Below the pieces are notes generated by a model that saw only the letters and a program-made list of their open reading frames with translations, was not told the origin of the DNA and made no database searches. DNA of 64,000 nt, from contig NZ_JACIEK010000007.1 of assembly GCF_014196835.1 (NCBI RefSeq), positions 124,001 through 188,000 on the forward strand. The letters run 5' to 3'. The translations under genes and the position numbers were made by a program. Shown piece by piece: positions 8,468 to 17,739 of this stretch. This DNA is from Aureimonas pseudogalii (GTDB lineage Bacteria; Pseudomonadota; Alphaproteobacteria; Rhizobiales; Rhizobiaceae). Each line of letters starts with the position of its first letter. Within the stretch, counting starts at the first letter, position 1.

Positions 8468-10836
8468 GGGTGCAACTCCCCGGACCGGCGGCGGCGCTTG
8501 CGCGAATGGCGTACGTCGGGCTTGGCGGCGCGAATGCGCACCAGCGCCAGGATCGCGGCCGCCGTGGTCAGCACCACCGCGATCTCGCCCATCGTATCGA
8601 CGCCGCGGAAGTCGACGAGGATGACGTTCACGATGTTGCGGCCATGGGCGATTGTATAGCTATAGCGCGCGAAGAAATCCGAGACCGAAGGGTCGAAGGC
8701 GCGCTGCGTGATGGCGAGCAGGAACAGCGCGAACCCGACCCCGCCGGCCACCGCCAGGAAGGCCTCCGGCAGGATCTTGCGCCAGGGGCGCCGGTCGGCC
8801 GGCATCAGGCGAAGGCGCGTCATCACCAGGGCGAGGATCGCCACCGACAGGATCTCCACCATGAACTGCGTGAACGACAGGTCGGGTGCGCCGAGCAGCA
8901 TGAAGAGCAGCGCCACGGCGAGACCCTGAATGCCCAGCGAGACGATCGCCGTGAGGCGGCTCGACGCCAGCACCACGATGAGCACGCCGAGCACCACGAT
9001 GCCGATCACCGCCCATTCGTAGAAGAAGAGCCGCGGAAAGGCGGGCATCGCCGGCAGCGTGCCCGTCCAGACCATGGTGATCCAGAGCGTGGCGACGATC
9101 GTGCCGAAGACGACGCGCATGTAGACGTCGAGTCGGCCCGGCTGCAACCGGTTGGTGAGGTGGAACGAGAAGGTCACGAGGGTGCGCATCGCCTGGTCGA
9201 AGCCCTTGTCCGGCCCCCAGCCGATCGAGGCCAGCACGGAGGCGACGCCCGCCCGCATCCGGGCCGCGCGAAGATAGAGCCCGACGCCGAGCGCCACGGT
9301 GACGAGCGACAGGATCAGCGCCGGGCCGAGATGGAAGCCGAGGGCGATGTCGACGGCGAGCGCGCCCGAGGGGTCGGGCGGCGACATCGGGTTGGAGATG
9401 AACTGGTGCGTCGTCTGTGAGAAGATCGCAGCGAGAAGGCCGACGACCCCGAGGAGCAGCGGCCCGATCCAGATCATCCAGTTGGTCTCGTGCGCCCGGC
9501 GAAGGCCGGTCGGCAATGGGCCGAGAAAGGGCTTCAACGCCACCATCAGCGCCACCGCGAACATCAGTGCGTTGCCGCCCACCGCCGCGATCGTTGTGAG
9601 GACGCCCGTGACGTCCGCCGTCGCGGTGGCGGCATAGACCTCTTCCTTGGCGAGGAAGCCGAAGAGCGGCGGCAGGCCGCCCATCGCCGCGGCCCCGAGA
9701 ATGGCGGCCGCGAAGGTGACGGGCATCTTGCGAGAGAGGCCGCCGAGCGCGCGGATGTCGCGCGTGCCTGCGCCATGATCGATCGAGCCGGCCACCATGA
9801 AGAGGCAGGCCTTGGCCAGCGAATGCGCGAAGAGATAGAGCACGGCCGCCTCGATCGCGATCTCCGTGCCGATGCCGATGAGCATCACGAGAAGGCCGAG
9901 CGAGGCGATCGTCGTGTAGGCGAGCATCAGCTTGATGTCGCTCTGGCGGATGGCAAGGAACGCCCCGACGAGAAGCGTGACACCCCCAAAAAGCGGCAGG
10001 ATCGTCTCCCAGAGGGCGGTGCCGCCAAGCACCGGGAACATGCGCATGAGAAGGTAGATGCCGGCCTTCACCATCGTGGCGGAGTGAAGATAGGCCGAGA
10101 CGGGCGTCGGCGCCTCCATCGCGTTGGGCAGCCAGACGTGGAACGGCATCTGTGCCGACTTGGTGAAGGCGCCGGCGAGCACGAGCAGCAGGGCGGGGGC
10201 GTAGATCGCGCTGGATCGCAGGATCTCGGGCGAGTCGAGCAGCTGCGTCATCGAGGTGACGCCGACGCCCTCGCGGATGAGGAGAAGCCCCGCCAGCAGC
10301 GCCAGCCCGCCGCCGCCTGTCACCACCAGCGCCTGGATAGCGCCGCGCCGCGCCGCCTCACGCTCGTGGTCGAAGCCGATGAGCAAGAAGGAGGTGATCG
10401 AGGTCAGCTCCCAGAAGATGAAGAGCGTGATCAGGTCGTCCGACAAGACGACGCCGAGCATCGATCCCATGAACAGGAAGATGAACGCCAGAAACCGCCC
10501 GCGCCGCGAGCCTTTCGGCATGTAACCGATGGAATAGACGACGACGAGAAGGCCGATCGCCAGGATCAGAAAGGCGAACCCGAAGCTCAGCCCGTCCAGC
10601 CGAAATCCGAGGCGGACGCCGAAGGCGGGAATCCAGTCGATGCCGAACAGGATGGACTGTCGCGCCTGCACCTGCGCGCTCTGCTGAAACAAGATCGCGA
10701 GCGCGGAAGCGGGAAACAAGGCTAGAACCAGCGCGCCGAACCGGCCGAACAGGATGATCGCCGTCGGCGACACCACCGCCGCGAGGAACGGAAGCGCGAG
10801 CGCCAAAAATAGAAGTCCGTTCGACAGGCTGTCCAT
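8464..10836 (-). CDS. mnhA: Mrp-type Na+/H+ antiporter subunit A
   Basis: A 790-residue NuoL-like subunit, the largest of the complex. The antiporter module includes [20 protein letters not shown] (conserved Lys and His) and [13 protein letters not shown]. The C-terminal third carries the MrpA-specific extension with [17 protein letters not shown] and a late [14 protein letters not shown] segment. The ATG at 10836 (MDSLSNG) was chosen because the first membrane helix starts right after it and a GAGG lies upstream; an in-frame extension of 19 charged residues is less likely. It is the first gene of the operon, divergent from ptrB. Confidence 0.95.
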   Translation of the reverse strand: MDSLSNGLLFLALALPFLAAVVSPTAIILFGRFGALVLALFPASALAILFQQSAQVQARQSILFGIDWIPAFGVRLGFRLDGLSFGFAFLILAIGLLVVVYSIGYMPKGSRRGRFLAFIFLFMGSMLGVVLSDDLITLFIFWELTSITSFLLIGFDHEREAARRGAIQALVVTGGGGLALLAGLLLIREGVGVTSMTQLLDSPEILRSSAIYAPALLLVLAGAFTKSAQMPFHVWLPNAMEAPTPVSAYLHSATMVKAGIYLLMRMFPVLGGTALWETILPLFGGVTLLVGAFLAIRQSDIKLMLAYTTIASLGLLVMLIGIGTEIAIEAAVLYLFAHSLAKACLFMVAGSIDHGAGTRDIRALGGLSRKMPVTFAAAILGAAAMGGLPPLFGFLAKEEVYAATATADVTGVLTTIAAVGGNALMFAVALMVALKPFLGPLPTGLRRAHETNWMIWIGPLLLGVVGLLAAIFSQTTHQFISNPMSPPDPSGALAVDIALGFHLGPALILSLVTVALGVGLYLRAARMRAGVASVLASIGWGPDKGFDQAMRTLVTFSFHLTNRLQPGRLDVYMRVVFGTIVATLWITMVWTGTLPAMPAFPRLFFYEWAVIGIVVLGVLIVVLASSRLTAIVSLGIQGLAVALLFMLLGAPDLSFTQFMVEILSVAILALVMTRLRLMPADRRPWRKILPEAFLAVAGGVGFALFLLAITQRAFDPSVSDFFARYSYTIAHGRNIVNVILVDFRGVDTMGEIAVVLTTAAAILALVRIRAAKPDVRHSRKRRRRSGELHP

Positions 10837-11150
10837 TCGCCCTCGGGTTTCCTCTTGACCGAAGGCCTTCGTGCCCTTCCTGCGTATCTGCACCTAGACT
10901 ATGGCCTCGGCATGGATTTTCAAGTTTGGCGGCCGGTTTTTCGGCCTCGTCGAGGGCCTTTGGCTCGCCGTCGCGTAGAGCGGCCGTTGCGTCGGCGCGA
11001 TGCACGGCAGCGGTCGCCTTCGCGGCACGCGCCCTACTCCCGCCCTCGACTTTCGCGCCGAGTGGCGTCATCCCTCTGCGACATGCGGCCACCTCGGCTC
11101 CGAGACGTCCGCCCCGAGCCTTGTCATCCCGCCTGCCGAAACGAGATCCG
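10837..11150. other. Intergenic region between divergent mnhA and oligopeptidase B genes
   Basis: 314 nt with no convincing gene. It must hold the promoters of the antiporter operon (leftward) and of ptrB (rightward). A loose leftward match (TTGAAA near 10920 with a weak TAGTCT-type -10) can be seen but is not strong enough to list as a promoter. The right half is as GC-rich as coding sequence, yet its open frames look like shadows. Confidence 0.6.
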
Positions 11151-13265
11151 ATGTCCGACGCGCCCCAGCCCCTCGCCGCCCTGCCGCCCCGCGCGCTCAT
11201 GCGCCCCGTCTCCGACGAGCGCCACGGCATCTCGCGCACCGACGAATACGGCTGGCTGCGTGCCGGCAACTGGCAGGCGATGTTCAAGGACACCGCCCTG
11301 CTCGATCCGGTGATCCGCAGCCATCTCGACGCCGAGAACGCCTATGCCGAGGCTGTGCTCGGAGAGCTCGACCCGCTGAAGACGGCGCTCATCGCCGAGA
11401 TGCGCGCGCGCATCAAGGAGGACGACAGTTCCGTGCCGGCGCCCGACGGGCCCTTCGCCTACGGCGTCTCCTATCGGCACGGCGCCGAGTATCCACGCTT
11501 CGTGCGCCGCTCGCGAGATGGCGGCGCGGAGGAGGTGATCCTCGACGCCGAGAAGGAGGCCGATGGCATCGACTATTTCTCGCTCGGCGGCGTCGATCAT
11601 TCGCCGGATCACACCAAGCTCGCATGGTCGCACGACGACAAGGGCTCGGAGTTCTACACCATCACGCTGCGCGATCTCGCCACGGGCGAGGACCGGGCCG
11701 AGCGCATCGAGGACACGAGCGGGGGCCTCGCCTGGGACGCCAACTCCACCGGCTTCTTCTACACGCGGCTGGACGAGAACCATCGCCCCGGCGAAGTCTT
11801 CTACCACGCGCTCGGCGGGGCCGCCGGCGCGGATCGCCTCGTGTACGAGGAGGGCGACACCGGCTTCTTCATGGGCGTCGGCACCACGCAGGCCGGCGAC
11901 TTCGTGGTGGTGGACATTCACGACCACGAGACCTCCGAGGCCTGGCTGATCCCGGCCGGCGATCCGAGCGCCGCGCCGCGCCTCGTGGCGGCGCGCGAGA
12001 CCGGCGTCGAATACGACGTCGACGGCGGCGACGGCACGCTCTTCATCCTCACCAATGCCGACGGCGCGCGCGACTTCAAGATCGTCTCCGCCCCCGCCGT
12101 CTCGCCCGACCGCGCCCATTGGGTCGATCTCGTGGCGCACGAGGACGGTCGGCTGATTCTCTCGCATCTCGTTCTCAAGCGGCATCTCGTCTGGCTGGAG
12201 CGCCGGGACGGGCTGCCGCGCATCGTCGTCAAGCGCCTCGCCGACGGGGCCGAGCATGTCGTGGCCTTCGACGAGGAGGCCTATTCGCTCGGCCTTTCCG
12301 GCACCTACGAATACGACACCGACGAGATCCGCTTCTCCTATTCCTCGCTGACGACGCCGAACCAGACCTACGACTACGACGTCGAGACCCGCGAGCGCCG
12401 GCTCCTGAAGACGCAGGAGGTGCCCTCCGGCCACGAGCCCGCCGACTACGTGACCCGCCGCATCCTCGCCCCGGCCGCGGACGGAGAGACCATTCCCGTG
12501 TCGCTCGTCTACCGCCGCGACACGCCGCTCGACGGCTCGGCGCCCTGCATGCTCTACGGCTACGGCTCCTACGGCATCACCATTCCCGCCTCGTTCAACA
12601 CCAACTGCCTGTCGCTGGTGGATCGCGGCTTCGTCTGGGCCATCGCCCACGTGCGCGGCGGCAAGGACAAGGGCTTCCGCTGGTACGAGGCCGGCCGGCG
12701 CGAGCACAAGCGCAACACGTTCACCGACTTCATCGACGTCGCCGACCATCTCGTGAAGGAGGGCTTCACCAGCCACGCGCGCATCGTCGCGCAGGGCGGC
12801 TCGGCCGGCGGCATGCTGATGGGCGCGGTGGCCAACATGGCGCCGGAGAAGTTCGGCGGCATCATCGCCGTCGTGCCCTTCGTGGACGTCGTCAACACGA
12901 TGCTCGACGACACCCTGCCTCTGACGCCGCCGGAATGGCCGGAATGGGGCAACCCGATCGCCTCGGCCGCCGACTATGCGACGATCGCGAGCTACAGCCC
13001 CTACGACAATGTGACCGCGCAGGCCTATCCGCCGATCCTAGCGCTCGCGGGGCTCACCGACCCGCGCGTGACCTATTGGGAGCCGGCGAAATGGGTGGCG
13101 CGTCTGCGCGAGAGGAAGACCGACGACAACCCGGTGATCCTGCGCACCAACATGGGCGCCGGCCACGGCGGCGCCTCCGGCCGCTTCGCGCGGCTCGACG
13201 AGGTGGCGACGATCTACGCCTTCGCCCTCAAGCTGATGGGCCTGACGGCGCTGCCGAAGGCCTGA
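11151..13265 (+). CDS. ptrB: Oligopeptidase B (prolyl oligopeptidase family S9A)
   Basis: A 704-residue serine peptidase. The N-terminal beta-propeller half is followed by the catalytic alpha/beta hydrolase domain with GGSAGG (Ser551) and the late His in GAGHGGASGRF (about His672). The sequence TFTDFIDVADHLVKEGF and YGSYGITIPASFNTNCL are typical of oligopeptidase B, which cleaves short peptides after Arg or Lys in the cytoplasm. The ATG at 11151 was preferred to upstream in-frame starts because homologues begin near here (PPRALMRPVSDERHG). It is monocistronic and converges on the cytochrome gene. Confidence 0.94.
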   Translation: MSDAPQPLAALPPRALMRPVSDERHGISRTDEYGWLRAGNWQAMFKDTALLDPVIRSHLDAENAYAEAVLGELDPLKTALIAEMRARIKEDDSSVPAPDGPFAYGVSYRHGAEYPRFVRRSRDGGAEEVILDAEKEADGIDYFSLGGVDHSPDHTKLAWSHDDKGSEFYTITLRDLATGEDRAERIEDTSGGLAWDANSTGFFYTRLDENHRPGEVFYHALGGAAGADRLVYEEGDTGFFMGVGTTQAGDFVVVDIHDHETSEAWLIPAGDPSAAPRLVAARETGVEYDVDGGDGTLFILTNADGARDFKIVSAPAVSPDRAHWVDLVAHEDGRLILSHLVLKRHLVWLERRDGLPRIVVKRLADGAEHVVAFDEEAYSLGLSGTYEYDTDEIRFSYSSLTTPNQTYDYDVETRERRLLKTQEVPSGHEPADYVTRRILAPAADGETIPVSLVYRRDTPLDGSAPCMLYGYGSYGITIPASFNTNCLSLVDRGFVWAIAHVRGGKDKGFRWYEAGRREHKRNTFTDFIDVADHLVKEGFTSHARIVAQGGSAGGMLMGAVANMAPEKFGGIIAVVPFVDVVNTMLDDTLPLTPPEWPEWGNPIASAADYATIASYSPYDNVTAQAYPPILALAGLTDPRVTYWEPAKWVARLRERKTDDNPVILRTNMGAGHGGASGRFARLDEVATIYAFALKLMGLTALPKA

Positions 13266-13303
13266 CGGCGGCCCGAGACCGAGGCGGCATCACGGCGGCG
13301 AAG

Positions 13304-13325
13304 CGTCTCCCCATCCGGGGAGACG
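13304..13325. terminator. Hairpin between convergent ptrB and cytochrome c genes
   Basis: A perfect 9-bp stem (CGTCTCCCC / GGGGAGACG) closes a 4-nt loop in the gap between two converging genes. There is no clear T-run on either side, so it may be a Rho-assisted or structural end instead of a classical intrinsic terminator. Confidence 0.4.
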
Positions 13326-13381
13326 TGCCCGGCAGGGCGATGAGGCGGCGGCCACGCACGACCGCGCGTGCCCGTCAACGC

Positions 13382-14326
13382 TCAGTTGGCCGCCCCCTCC
13401 TCCGCAGCATCCGCCACCGCCGGCACGGCCTTCAGATAGGCTGCGATCGCCTGCCGATCCTCGGCCGGCAGCTTCGCCATGTTCTGCTGCACCTCGACCA
13501 TCGAGCCGCCGACGCTGTCGAACTCCGGCGTGAAGCCGGTTTCGAGATAGGTGGCGATGTCGTCCTGCGACCAGTCGGCGATCGCACCGCCCGGCGTGAT
13601 GTTGGGAATGCGGCCGCGCCCCTCCGGCGCCGGTCCGCCACCGAGCCAGTTCGCGTGATTCAATCCGCCCAGGCCGCCGAGCCGGCGCGGCGTGTGGCAT
13701 TCGCCGCAATGGCCCGGCCCTTCCACGAGATACTGCCCCCGGCGCACCAGCGCGGAGGCGTCAGCCGGCAGGTCCACGACGGGGTCTGGATCGAGGAAGG
13801 CGAGTTGCCAGAGCCCGAGGCCGCGCCGAATGTTGAAGGGAAAGGCCAGATCGTTGGCGGGCGCATCCGCCGCCACCGCCGGCAGCGTCGCCAGATAGGC
13901 ATGGAGGTCGGCGACGTCGCCCGGCGTCATGCGCGCGTAGGACGTGTAGGGGAAGGCGGGATAGAGATGCGAGCCGTCCGGCGCGACACCGCGCTGCAGG
14001 GCGTTGGCGAAGTCGGCGAGTGTCCAGGCGCCGATACCGTGCTCGCGGTCGGGCGAGATGTTCGGCGCGTGGAAGGTGCCGAACTTCGTGACGAGCGGCG
14101 CGCCGCCGCCGAGTTTCAGCCGGTCCTCCCCTTCCGCGCCGGCCCGCGCATGGCAGGAAGCGCATCCCCCGGCCCAGAACAACGCCTCGCCCCGCGCCGC
14201 GACGCCGCTTCCCTCCGCCGCCAAGGCGTTGGCTGCCAGTTGGCGCGGCGTCGTCAGCGCATAGGCGCCGACGCCCATGGCCAGCACGGCGAGCGCGATG
14301 GAGAGGGCGAAGCGGCGGGCGGGCAT
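13382..14326 (-). CDS. Diheme c-type cytochrome
   Basis: A 314-residue exported cytochrome with a signal anchor (residues 5-24) and two heme-binding sites, CASCH (55-59) and CGECH (207-211), each in its own cytochrome c domain. Candidate axial Met residues follow (for example YARMTPGDV, Met133). This architecture resembles the cytochrome subunits of periplasmic dehydrogenases, but no dehydrogenase gene is nearby. The start at 14326 gives a clean signal sequence. It lies 20 nt behind the cytochrome c' gene and is probably co-transcribed with it. Confidence 0.9.
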   Translation of the reverse strand: MPARRFALSIALAVLAMGVGAYALTTPRQLAANALAAEGSGVAARGEALFWAGGCASCHARAGAEGEDRLKLGGGAPLVTKFGTFHAPNISPDREHGIGAWTLADFANALQRGVAPDGSHLYPAFPYTSYARMTPGDVADLHAYLATLPAVAADAPANDLAFPFNIRRGLGLWQLAFLDPDPVVDLPADASALVRRGQYLVEGPGHCGECHTPRRLGGLGGLNHANWLGGGPAPEGRGRIPNITPGGAIADWSQDDIATYLETGFTPEFDSVGGSMVEVQQNMAKLPAEDRQAIAAYLKAVPAVADAAEEGAAN

Positions 14327-14346
14327 GGCGCTTCCGGCCTGTTCCC

Positions 14347-14802
14347 TCAATCCACCCGGAACTGCTTGTGGCAACCGCCGCAATTGGCGGCGACCGTGGT
14401 GAAGGCTGCCTTGAAGGCGGCGACGTCGGCGGGCTTGGCGTCGATGGCAGCCTGCGTGTCCGCAATCATCTTATCGTTGGCGGCCTTCCACTCGGCCGGC
14501 TTTTCCCAGATCGCCGGCGAGGCCTCGGTCTTGCCGCCGGTCTTGGAATCTTCCGGGAAGAGCGTCACGAATTTCTTCGTGTCGGCGTTCAGCGTCTGAA
14601 GGATCTGCAGCGCGGCCGCGGCATCGTAGGGCGTTTCGCCCTTGATCAGCGCGTTGGCGGCCTTGGCGCTCCTGCCGTTCTGCTTCATCACGGCCTGGCG
14701 CTCGGCGATGACATCGAGGTTCTGGGCCGCGGCGACACCGAGGGCGGCGAGCGGCCCTGCCAGGGCGAGAGCGATGACGAGGGTTCGGGCGATCGGGCGC
14801 AT
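14347..14802 (-). CDS. Cytochrome c'
   Basis: A 151-residue protein with a cleavable signal (cleavage near AAAQ, residue 27) and the C-terminal CGGCH heme site (141-145) followed by KQFR, the pattern of four-helix-bundle cytochrome c'. The N-terminal RQAVMK motif (Arg35, Met39) matches the distal-site helix. Family members bind NO and CO at a five-coordinate heme and are linked to protection from nitrosative stress in the periplasm. It is followed by the diheme cytochrome gene. Confidence 0.92.
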   Translation of the reverse strand: MRPIARTLVIALALAGPLAALGVAAAQNLDVIAERQAVMKQNGRSAKAANALIKGETPYDAAAALQILQTLNADTKKFVTLFPEDSKTGGKTEASPAIWEKPAEWKAANDKMIADTQAAIDAKPADVAAFKAAFTTVAANCGGCHKQFRVD

Positions 14803-14910
14803 GCGCTGTGTCCTCCGGGTGCGTTCCCGAATGGAACGATTCCAGATCGCAGATTGATCCGGCCCGCCGACGCTGTCCATCGGCAATCGCCGCCGCAGTG
14901 CAACCGCCAC

Positions 14911-14944
14911 GAAAAGGCCCCGCCGCGAGACACGCGACGGGGCC
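14911..14944 (-). terminator. Rho-independent terminator of the superoxide dismutase gene
   Basis: On the minus strand, GGCCCCG and CGCG arms pair with their complements around a 5-nt loop (one mismatch), followed by TTTTC. It sits 28 nt past the sodB stop. Confidence 0.75.
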
Positions 14945-14971
14945 GGCACGAAACCGAAGACGAGGTGCGGC

Positions 14972-15574
14972 TCAGGCGCCGGCGGCCTCGTAGCGCTCGA
15001 GCACGTAGTCCCAGTTCACGAGGCTGTCGACGAAGGCCTCGAGATACTTCGGCCGAGCGTTGCGGTAGTCGATGTAGTAGGAATGCTCCCACACGTCGAC
15101 GCCGAGGATCGGCGTCGCACCGTGCACGAGCGGGTTCTCGCCGTTCGGCGTCTTCATGATCTGAAGCTTGCCGTCCTTCACCGCGACCCAGGCCCAGCCC
15201 GAGCCGAACTGGCCCTTTCCGGCTTCCACGAAGTCGGTGCGGAACTTGTCGTAGCCGCCGAGATCGCTGTCGAAGGCGGTCTGCAGCTTGCCCGGCAGCG
15301 ACTTGCCGCCGCCGTTCGGCTTCATCCACTTCCAGAAATGGATGTGGTTGTAGTGCTGGCCGGCATTGTTGAAGAGCGGCTGGTTCTTGCCGAAGGACTG
15401 CTTCACCACGTCTTCGAGCGAGGCGTCGGCGAGGCCCGCCTCGGTGGCGAGCTTGTTACCCATGTCGACATAGGCCTGGTGGTGCTTGTCGTGATGGTAT
15501 TCCAGCGTCTCCTTCGACATGAAGGGCTGAAGTGCATCATAGGCGTAGGGAAGCTCGGGGAGCGTGAAGGCCAT
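14972..15574 (-). CDS. sodB: Superoxide dismutase, iron type
   Basis: A 200-residue Fe/Mn-family enzyme that dismutes superoxide. Predicted metal ligands are His27 (EYHHDKHH), His77 (YNHIHFW), Asp160 and His164 (DVWEHSYYIDY). Gln73, four residues before His77, is the position occupied by the active-site Gln of Fe-type enzymes (Gly in Mn-type), so iron is favoured. The N-terminus MAFTLPELPYAYDAL is typical of rhizobial SodB. No signal peptide, so cytoplasmic. Own terminator follows. Confidence 0.95.
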   Translation of the reverse strand: MAFTLPELPYAYDALQPFMSKETLEYHHDKHHQAYVDMGNKLATEAGLADASLEDVVKQSFGKNQPLFNNAGQHYNHIHFWKWMKPNGGGKSLPGKLQTAFDSDLGGYDKFRTDFVEAGKGQFGSGWAWVAVKDGKLQIMKTPNGENPLVHGATPILGVDVWEHSYYIDYRNARPKYLEAFVDSLVNWDYVLERYEAAGA

Positions 15575-15669
15575 GCTGGTCTCCTTCCTGTTGCAGCCCG
15601 TCCCGGTCCGCGACTCGGGGGCCGGGCTGATGAATCCGCGCCCTTAGCTAGGGCCGTTTCTCGCGCTTG

Positions 15670-16572
15670 TCAGCCGCGCACCTCGGTCAAAGCCGCAGGG
15701 GCCGCGCTTTTTCCGGTCTCGCGGGCGAAGCGCCAGTAGAGTTCGCGCGCCCGCTCGCACACCGGGCCGACCGGCAGCACGCGCTCCTCGAACCGCGTGA
15801 CCGGCACGACCTTGGAATGGTTGCCGGTGGAGAAGATCTCGTCGGCCTGCGCAAAGTCGGCCGGGGTCAGCGAGCGCTCCACCACCTCCATCCCGTCGGC
15901 ACGCAGCAGCGCGATCACCCGCTGGCGGGTGATGCCGTCGAGGAAGGAGCCGTTCGGCACCGGGGTCGTCGCCACGCCGTCCCTGGCGATGAAGACGTTG
16001 GACGTGCCGGTCTCCGCCACGTTGCCGATGGCGTCGCGCACCAGCGCGTTGTCGAAGCCGCGCGACACCGCCTCGCGGATGGCGCGGGCGTTGTTGGGAT
16101 AGAGGCAGCCGGCCTTGGCGAGCGTCGGCATGGATTCCGGGGTCGGCCGGCGGAAGGGCGAGAGCGTCAGCGAGAAGCCGGCGGAGGCGATCATCGGCGA
16201 TTCGTAGAGGCAGAGGCAGAAGCGCGTCGTCTCGGGGTCGGCGGGCACGCCCATGTAGCCGCCGTCCTCGGCCCAGTACATCGGGCGGATGTAGACCGCC
16301 GTCTCGCCGTCGAAGCGCCCGAGGCCCTCGTGCGTCAGGCGGACGATCTCCTCGGGCGAGACGGTCGGGTTCAGGCCGAGCGCCAGCGCCGATCGGTTGA
16401 CGCGGGCGGCATGGCGGTCGAGGTCGGGCGCCAGCCCTTCGAACCAGCGCGCCCCGTCGAACACCGAGGACCCCAGCCAGAAGACGTGCGAGCGCGGGCC
16501 GACGAGCGCCGGATTGCCCTCCAGCCAGGATCCGTCGACGAAGGTGAAGGTGCGAGACAGCGGCGTGCTCAT
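15670..16572 (-). CDS. Class IV aminotransferase (branched-chain amino acid aminotransferase family)
   Basis: A 300-residue PLP enzyme of fold type IV. It shows FVDGSWLEGNPALVGPRSHV at the start, SSVFDGARWFEG (about 41-52), the active-site Lys in LAKAGCLYPNNARAIREA, and ETGTSNVFI, which binds the cofactor phosphate. Rhizobial homologues are annotated as branched-chain amino acid aminotransferases, though D-amino-acid or ADC-lyase-like relatives share these features. The ATG at 16572 is preceded by a GGAG ribosome binding site. It appears to be a single-gene unit. Confidence 0.88.
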   Translation of the reverse strand: MSTPLSRTFTFVDGSWLEGNPALVGPRSHVFWLGSSVFDGARWFEGLAPDLDRHAARVNRSALALGLNPTVSPEEIVRLTHEGLGRFDGETAVYIRPMYWAEDGGYMGVPADPETTRFCLCLYESPMIASAGFSLTLSPFRRPTPESMPTLAKAGCLYPNNARAIREAVSRGFDNALVRDAIGNVAETGTSNVFIARDGVATTPVPNGSFLDGITRQRVIALLRADGMEVVERSLTPADFAQADEIFSTGNHSKVVPVTRFEERVLPVGPVCERARELYWRFARETGKSAAPAALTEVRG

Positions 16573-16851
16573 GACGGAGGAGCTCCTTTCGGCGGCCGGC
16601 CGCGGCGGCGCGGCGGCTGGGGGCCGAAGCGGTATAGGACGACGCTGCCAGCCTGTCACATCCGCGTTCGCTTCGCGGTTCGAAGACCCGGCGACGCCCT
16701 TCGATCCATGCGCGATGCAACCGAAGGGTGCCCGCCGGAAAGGGAACGGAAAGGCTTCCAGAGCATTGTCGAGCGAACACCCCTTACACGGGCGCGGCGG
16801 AACGACTTCCACTCATAAAGGAAGCGCCGCCACGCCCCAGTCCATGGCTGG

Positions 16852-17583
16852 ATGATGACAGAGTTTTCGACGACCGGCGGCTTGACCCGCCGGACCCTTC
16901 TCATGGGCCTCGGCCTCGGCGCCGCCGCGACCCTGGCGGGCTGCGCCAGCGGGCCTCGTGCCGCCATCGGCGGGCTGACGCCCTATGCCGGCGGCGGCAC
17001 GCCCCTACCCCCCGGCATCGGCCCGGAATACGCGGCCGCCTACGGTCCGATCGAGGACAACGGCTACCTCATTCCCGGCATCGACTTCCGCCGCGTCCAG
17101 CCGCAGTTCCTGCGCCGGCAGGTGAGCTATGTCGGGCCGGAAGCGCCGGGCACGATCATCATCGACACGCCGACGCGCTACGCCTACCTGATCGAGCCCG
17201 GCGGCACGGCGATGCGCTACGGTGTCGGCATCGGCCGTGACGGCTTCTCCTGGGATGGTCGCGCGCGGGTCCAGTTCAAGCGCGAATGGCCGCGCTGGAC
17301 GCCGCCGAACGAGATGATCGACCGCCAGCCCGAGCTCGAGCCGCTGCGCGGCGTCGGCATGGACCCCGGCCTCAAGAACCCGCTCGGCGCGCGCGCGCTC
17401 TACCTCTTCCAGAACGGCGAGGACACCCTCTACCGCCTGCACGGCACGCCGGAATACTGGACGATCGGCAAGGCGGTCTCGTCGGGCTGCGTGCGCTTCA
17501 TGAACCACGACATCATCGACCTCTACAATCGCGCCGAATCTGGCGCCACGGTCATCGTCAGCCAGGGCGGCGGCGTCGCCTAA
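16852..17583 (+). CDS. L,D-transpeptidase (YkuD family), twin-arginine/lipobox signal
   Basis: A 243-residue cell-wall enzyme. The N-terminus carries TRRTLLMGLGLG followed by LAGC at residues 29-32, so both a twin-arginine-like motif and a lipobox are present. The YkuD catalytic core is intact: HGTPEYW (His197) and SSGCVRF (Cys213). Such enzymes form 3-3 cross-links in peptidoglycan or attach proteins to it. ATG codons at 16852 and 16855 are both possible. A terminator follows the gene, so it is likely monocistronic. Confidence 0.93.
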   Translation: MMTEFSTTGGLTRRTLLMGLGLGAAATLAGCASGPRAAIGGLTPYAGGGTPLPPGIGPEYAAAYGPIEDNGYLIPGIDFRRVQPQFLRRQVSYVGPEAPGTIIIDTPTRYAYLIEPGGTAMRYGVGIGRDGFSWDGRARVQFKREWPRWTPPNEMIDRQPELEPLRGVGMDPGLKNPLGARALYLFQNGEDTLYRLHGTPEYWTIGKAVSSGCVRFMNHDIIDLYNRAESGATVIVSQGGGVA

Positions 17584-17613
17584 CGCACGGCGGTCAAGCG
17601 CAAGAATCTGAAT

Positions 17614-17645
17614 GGGCGGGACCTCTTGGGGCTCCCGCCTTTTTC
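17614..17645 (+). terminator. Rho-independent terminator after L,D-transpeptidase
   Basis: GGCGGGA(CC) pairs with (GG)CTCCCGCC around a short loop and is followed by TTTTTCTT, 31 nt past the stop codon. Confidence 0.85.
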
Positions 17646-17739
17646 TTGTGAGGCCTGACGCCAGCGAACCGACCGCCCTCTCTGGAACCGCTCCAAACTG
17701 ACCCCGTTGATGGCCCGAAGCGGCCAACCGGGATCTCCC

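Noticed and set aside
11124-12776. A 550-codon open frame antisense to oligopeptidase B
   Set aside because: Shadow of the real gene; no recognisable motifs.
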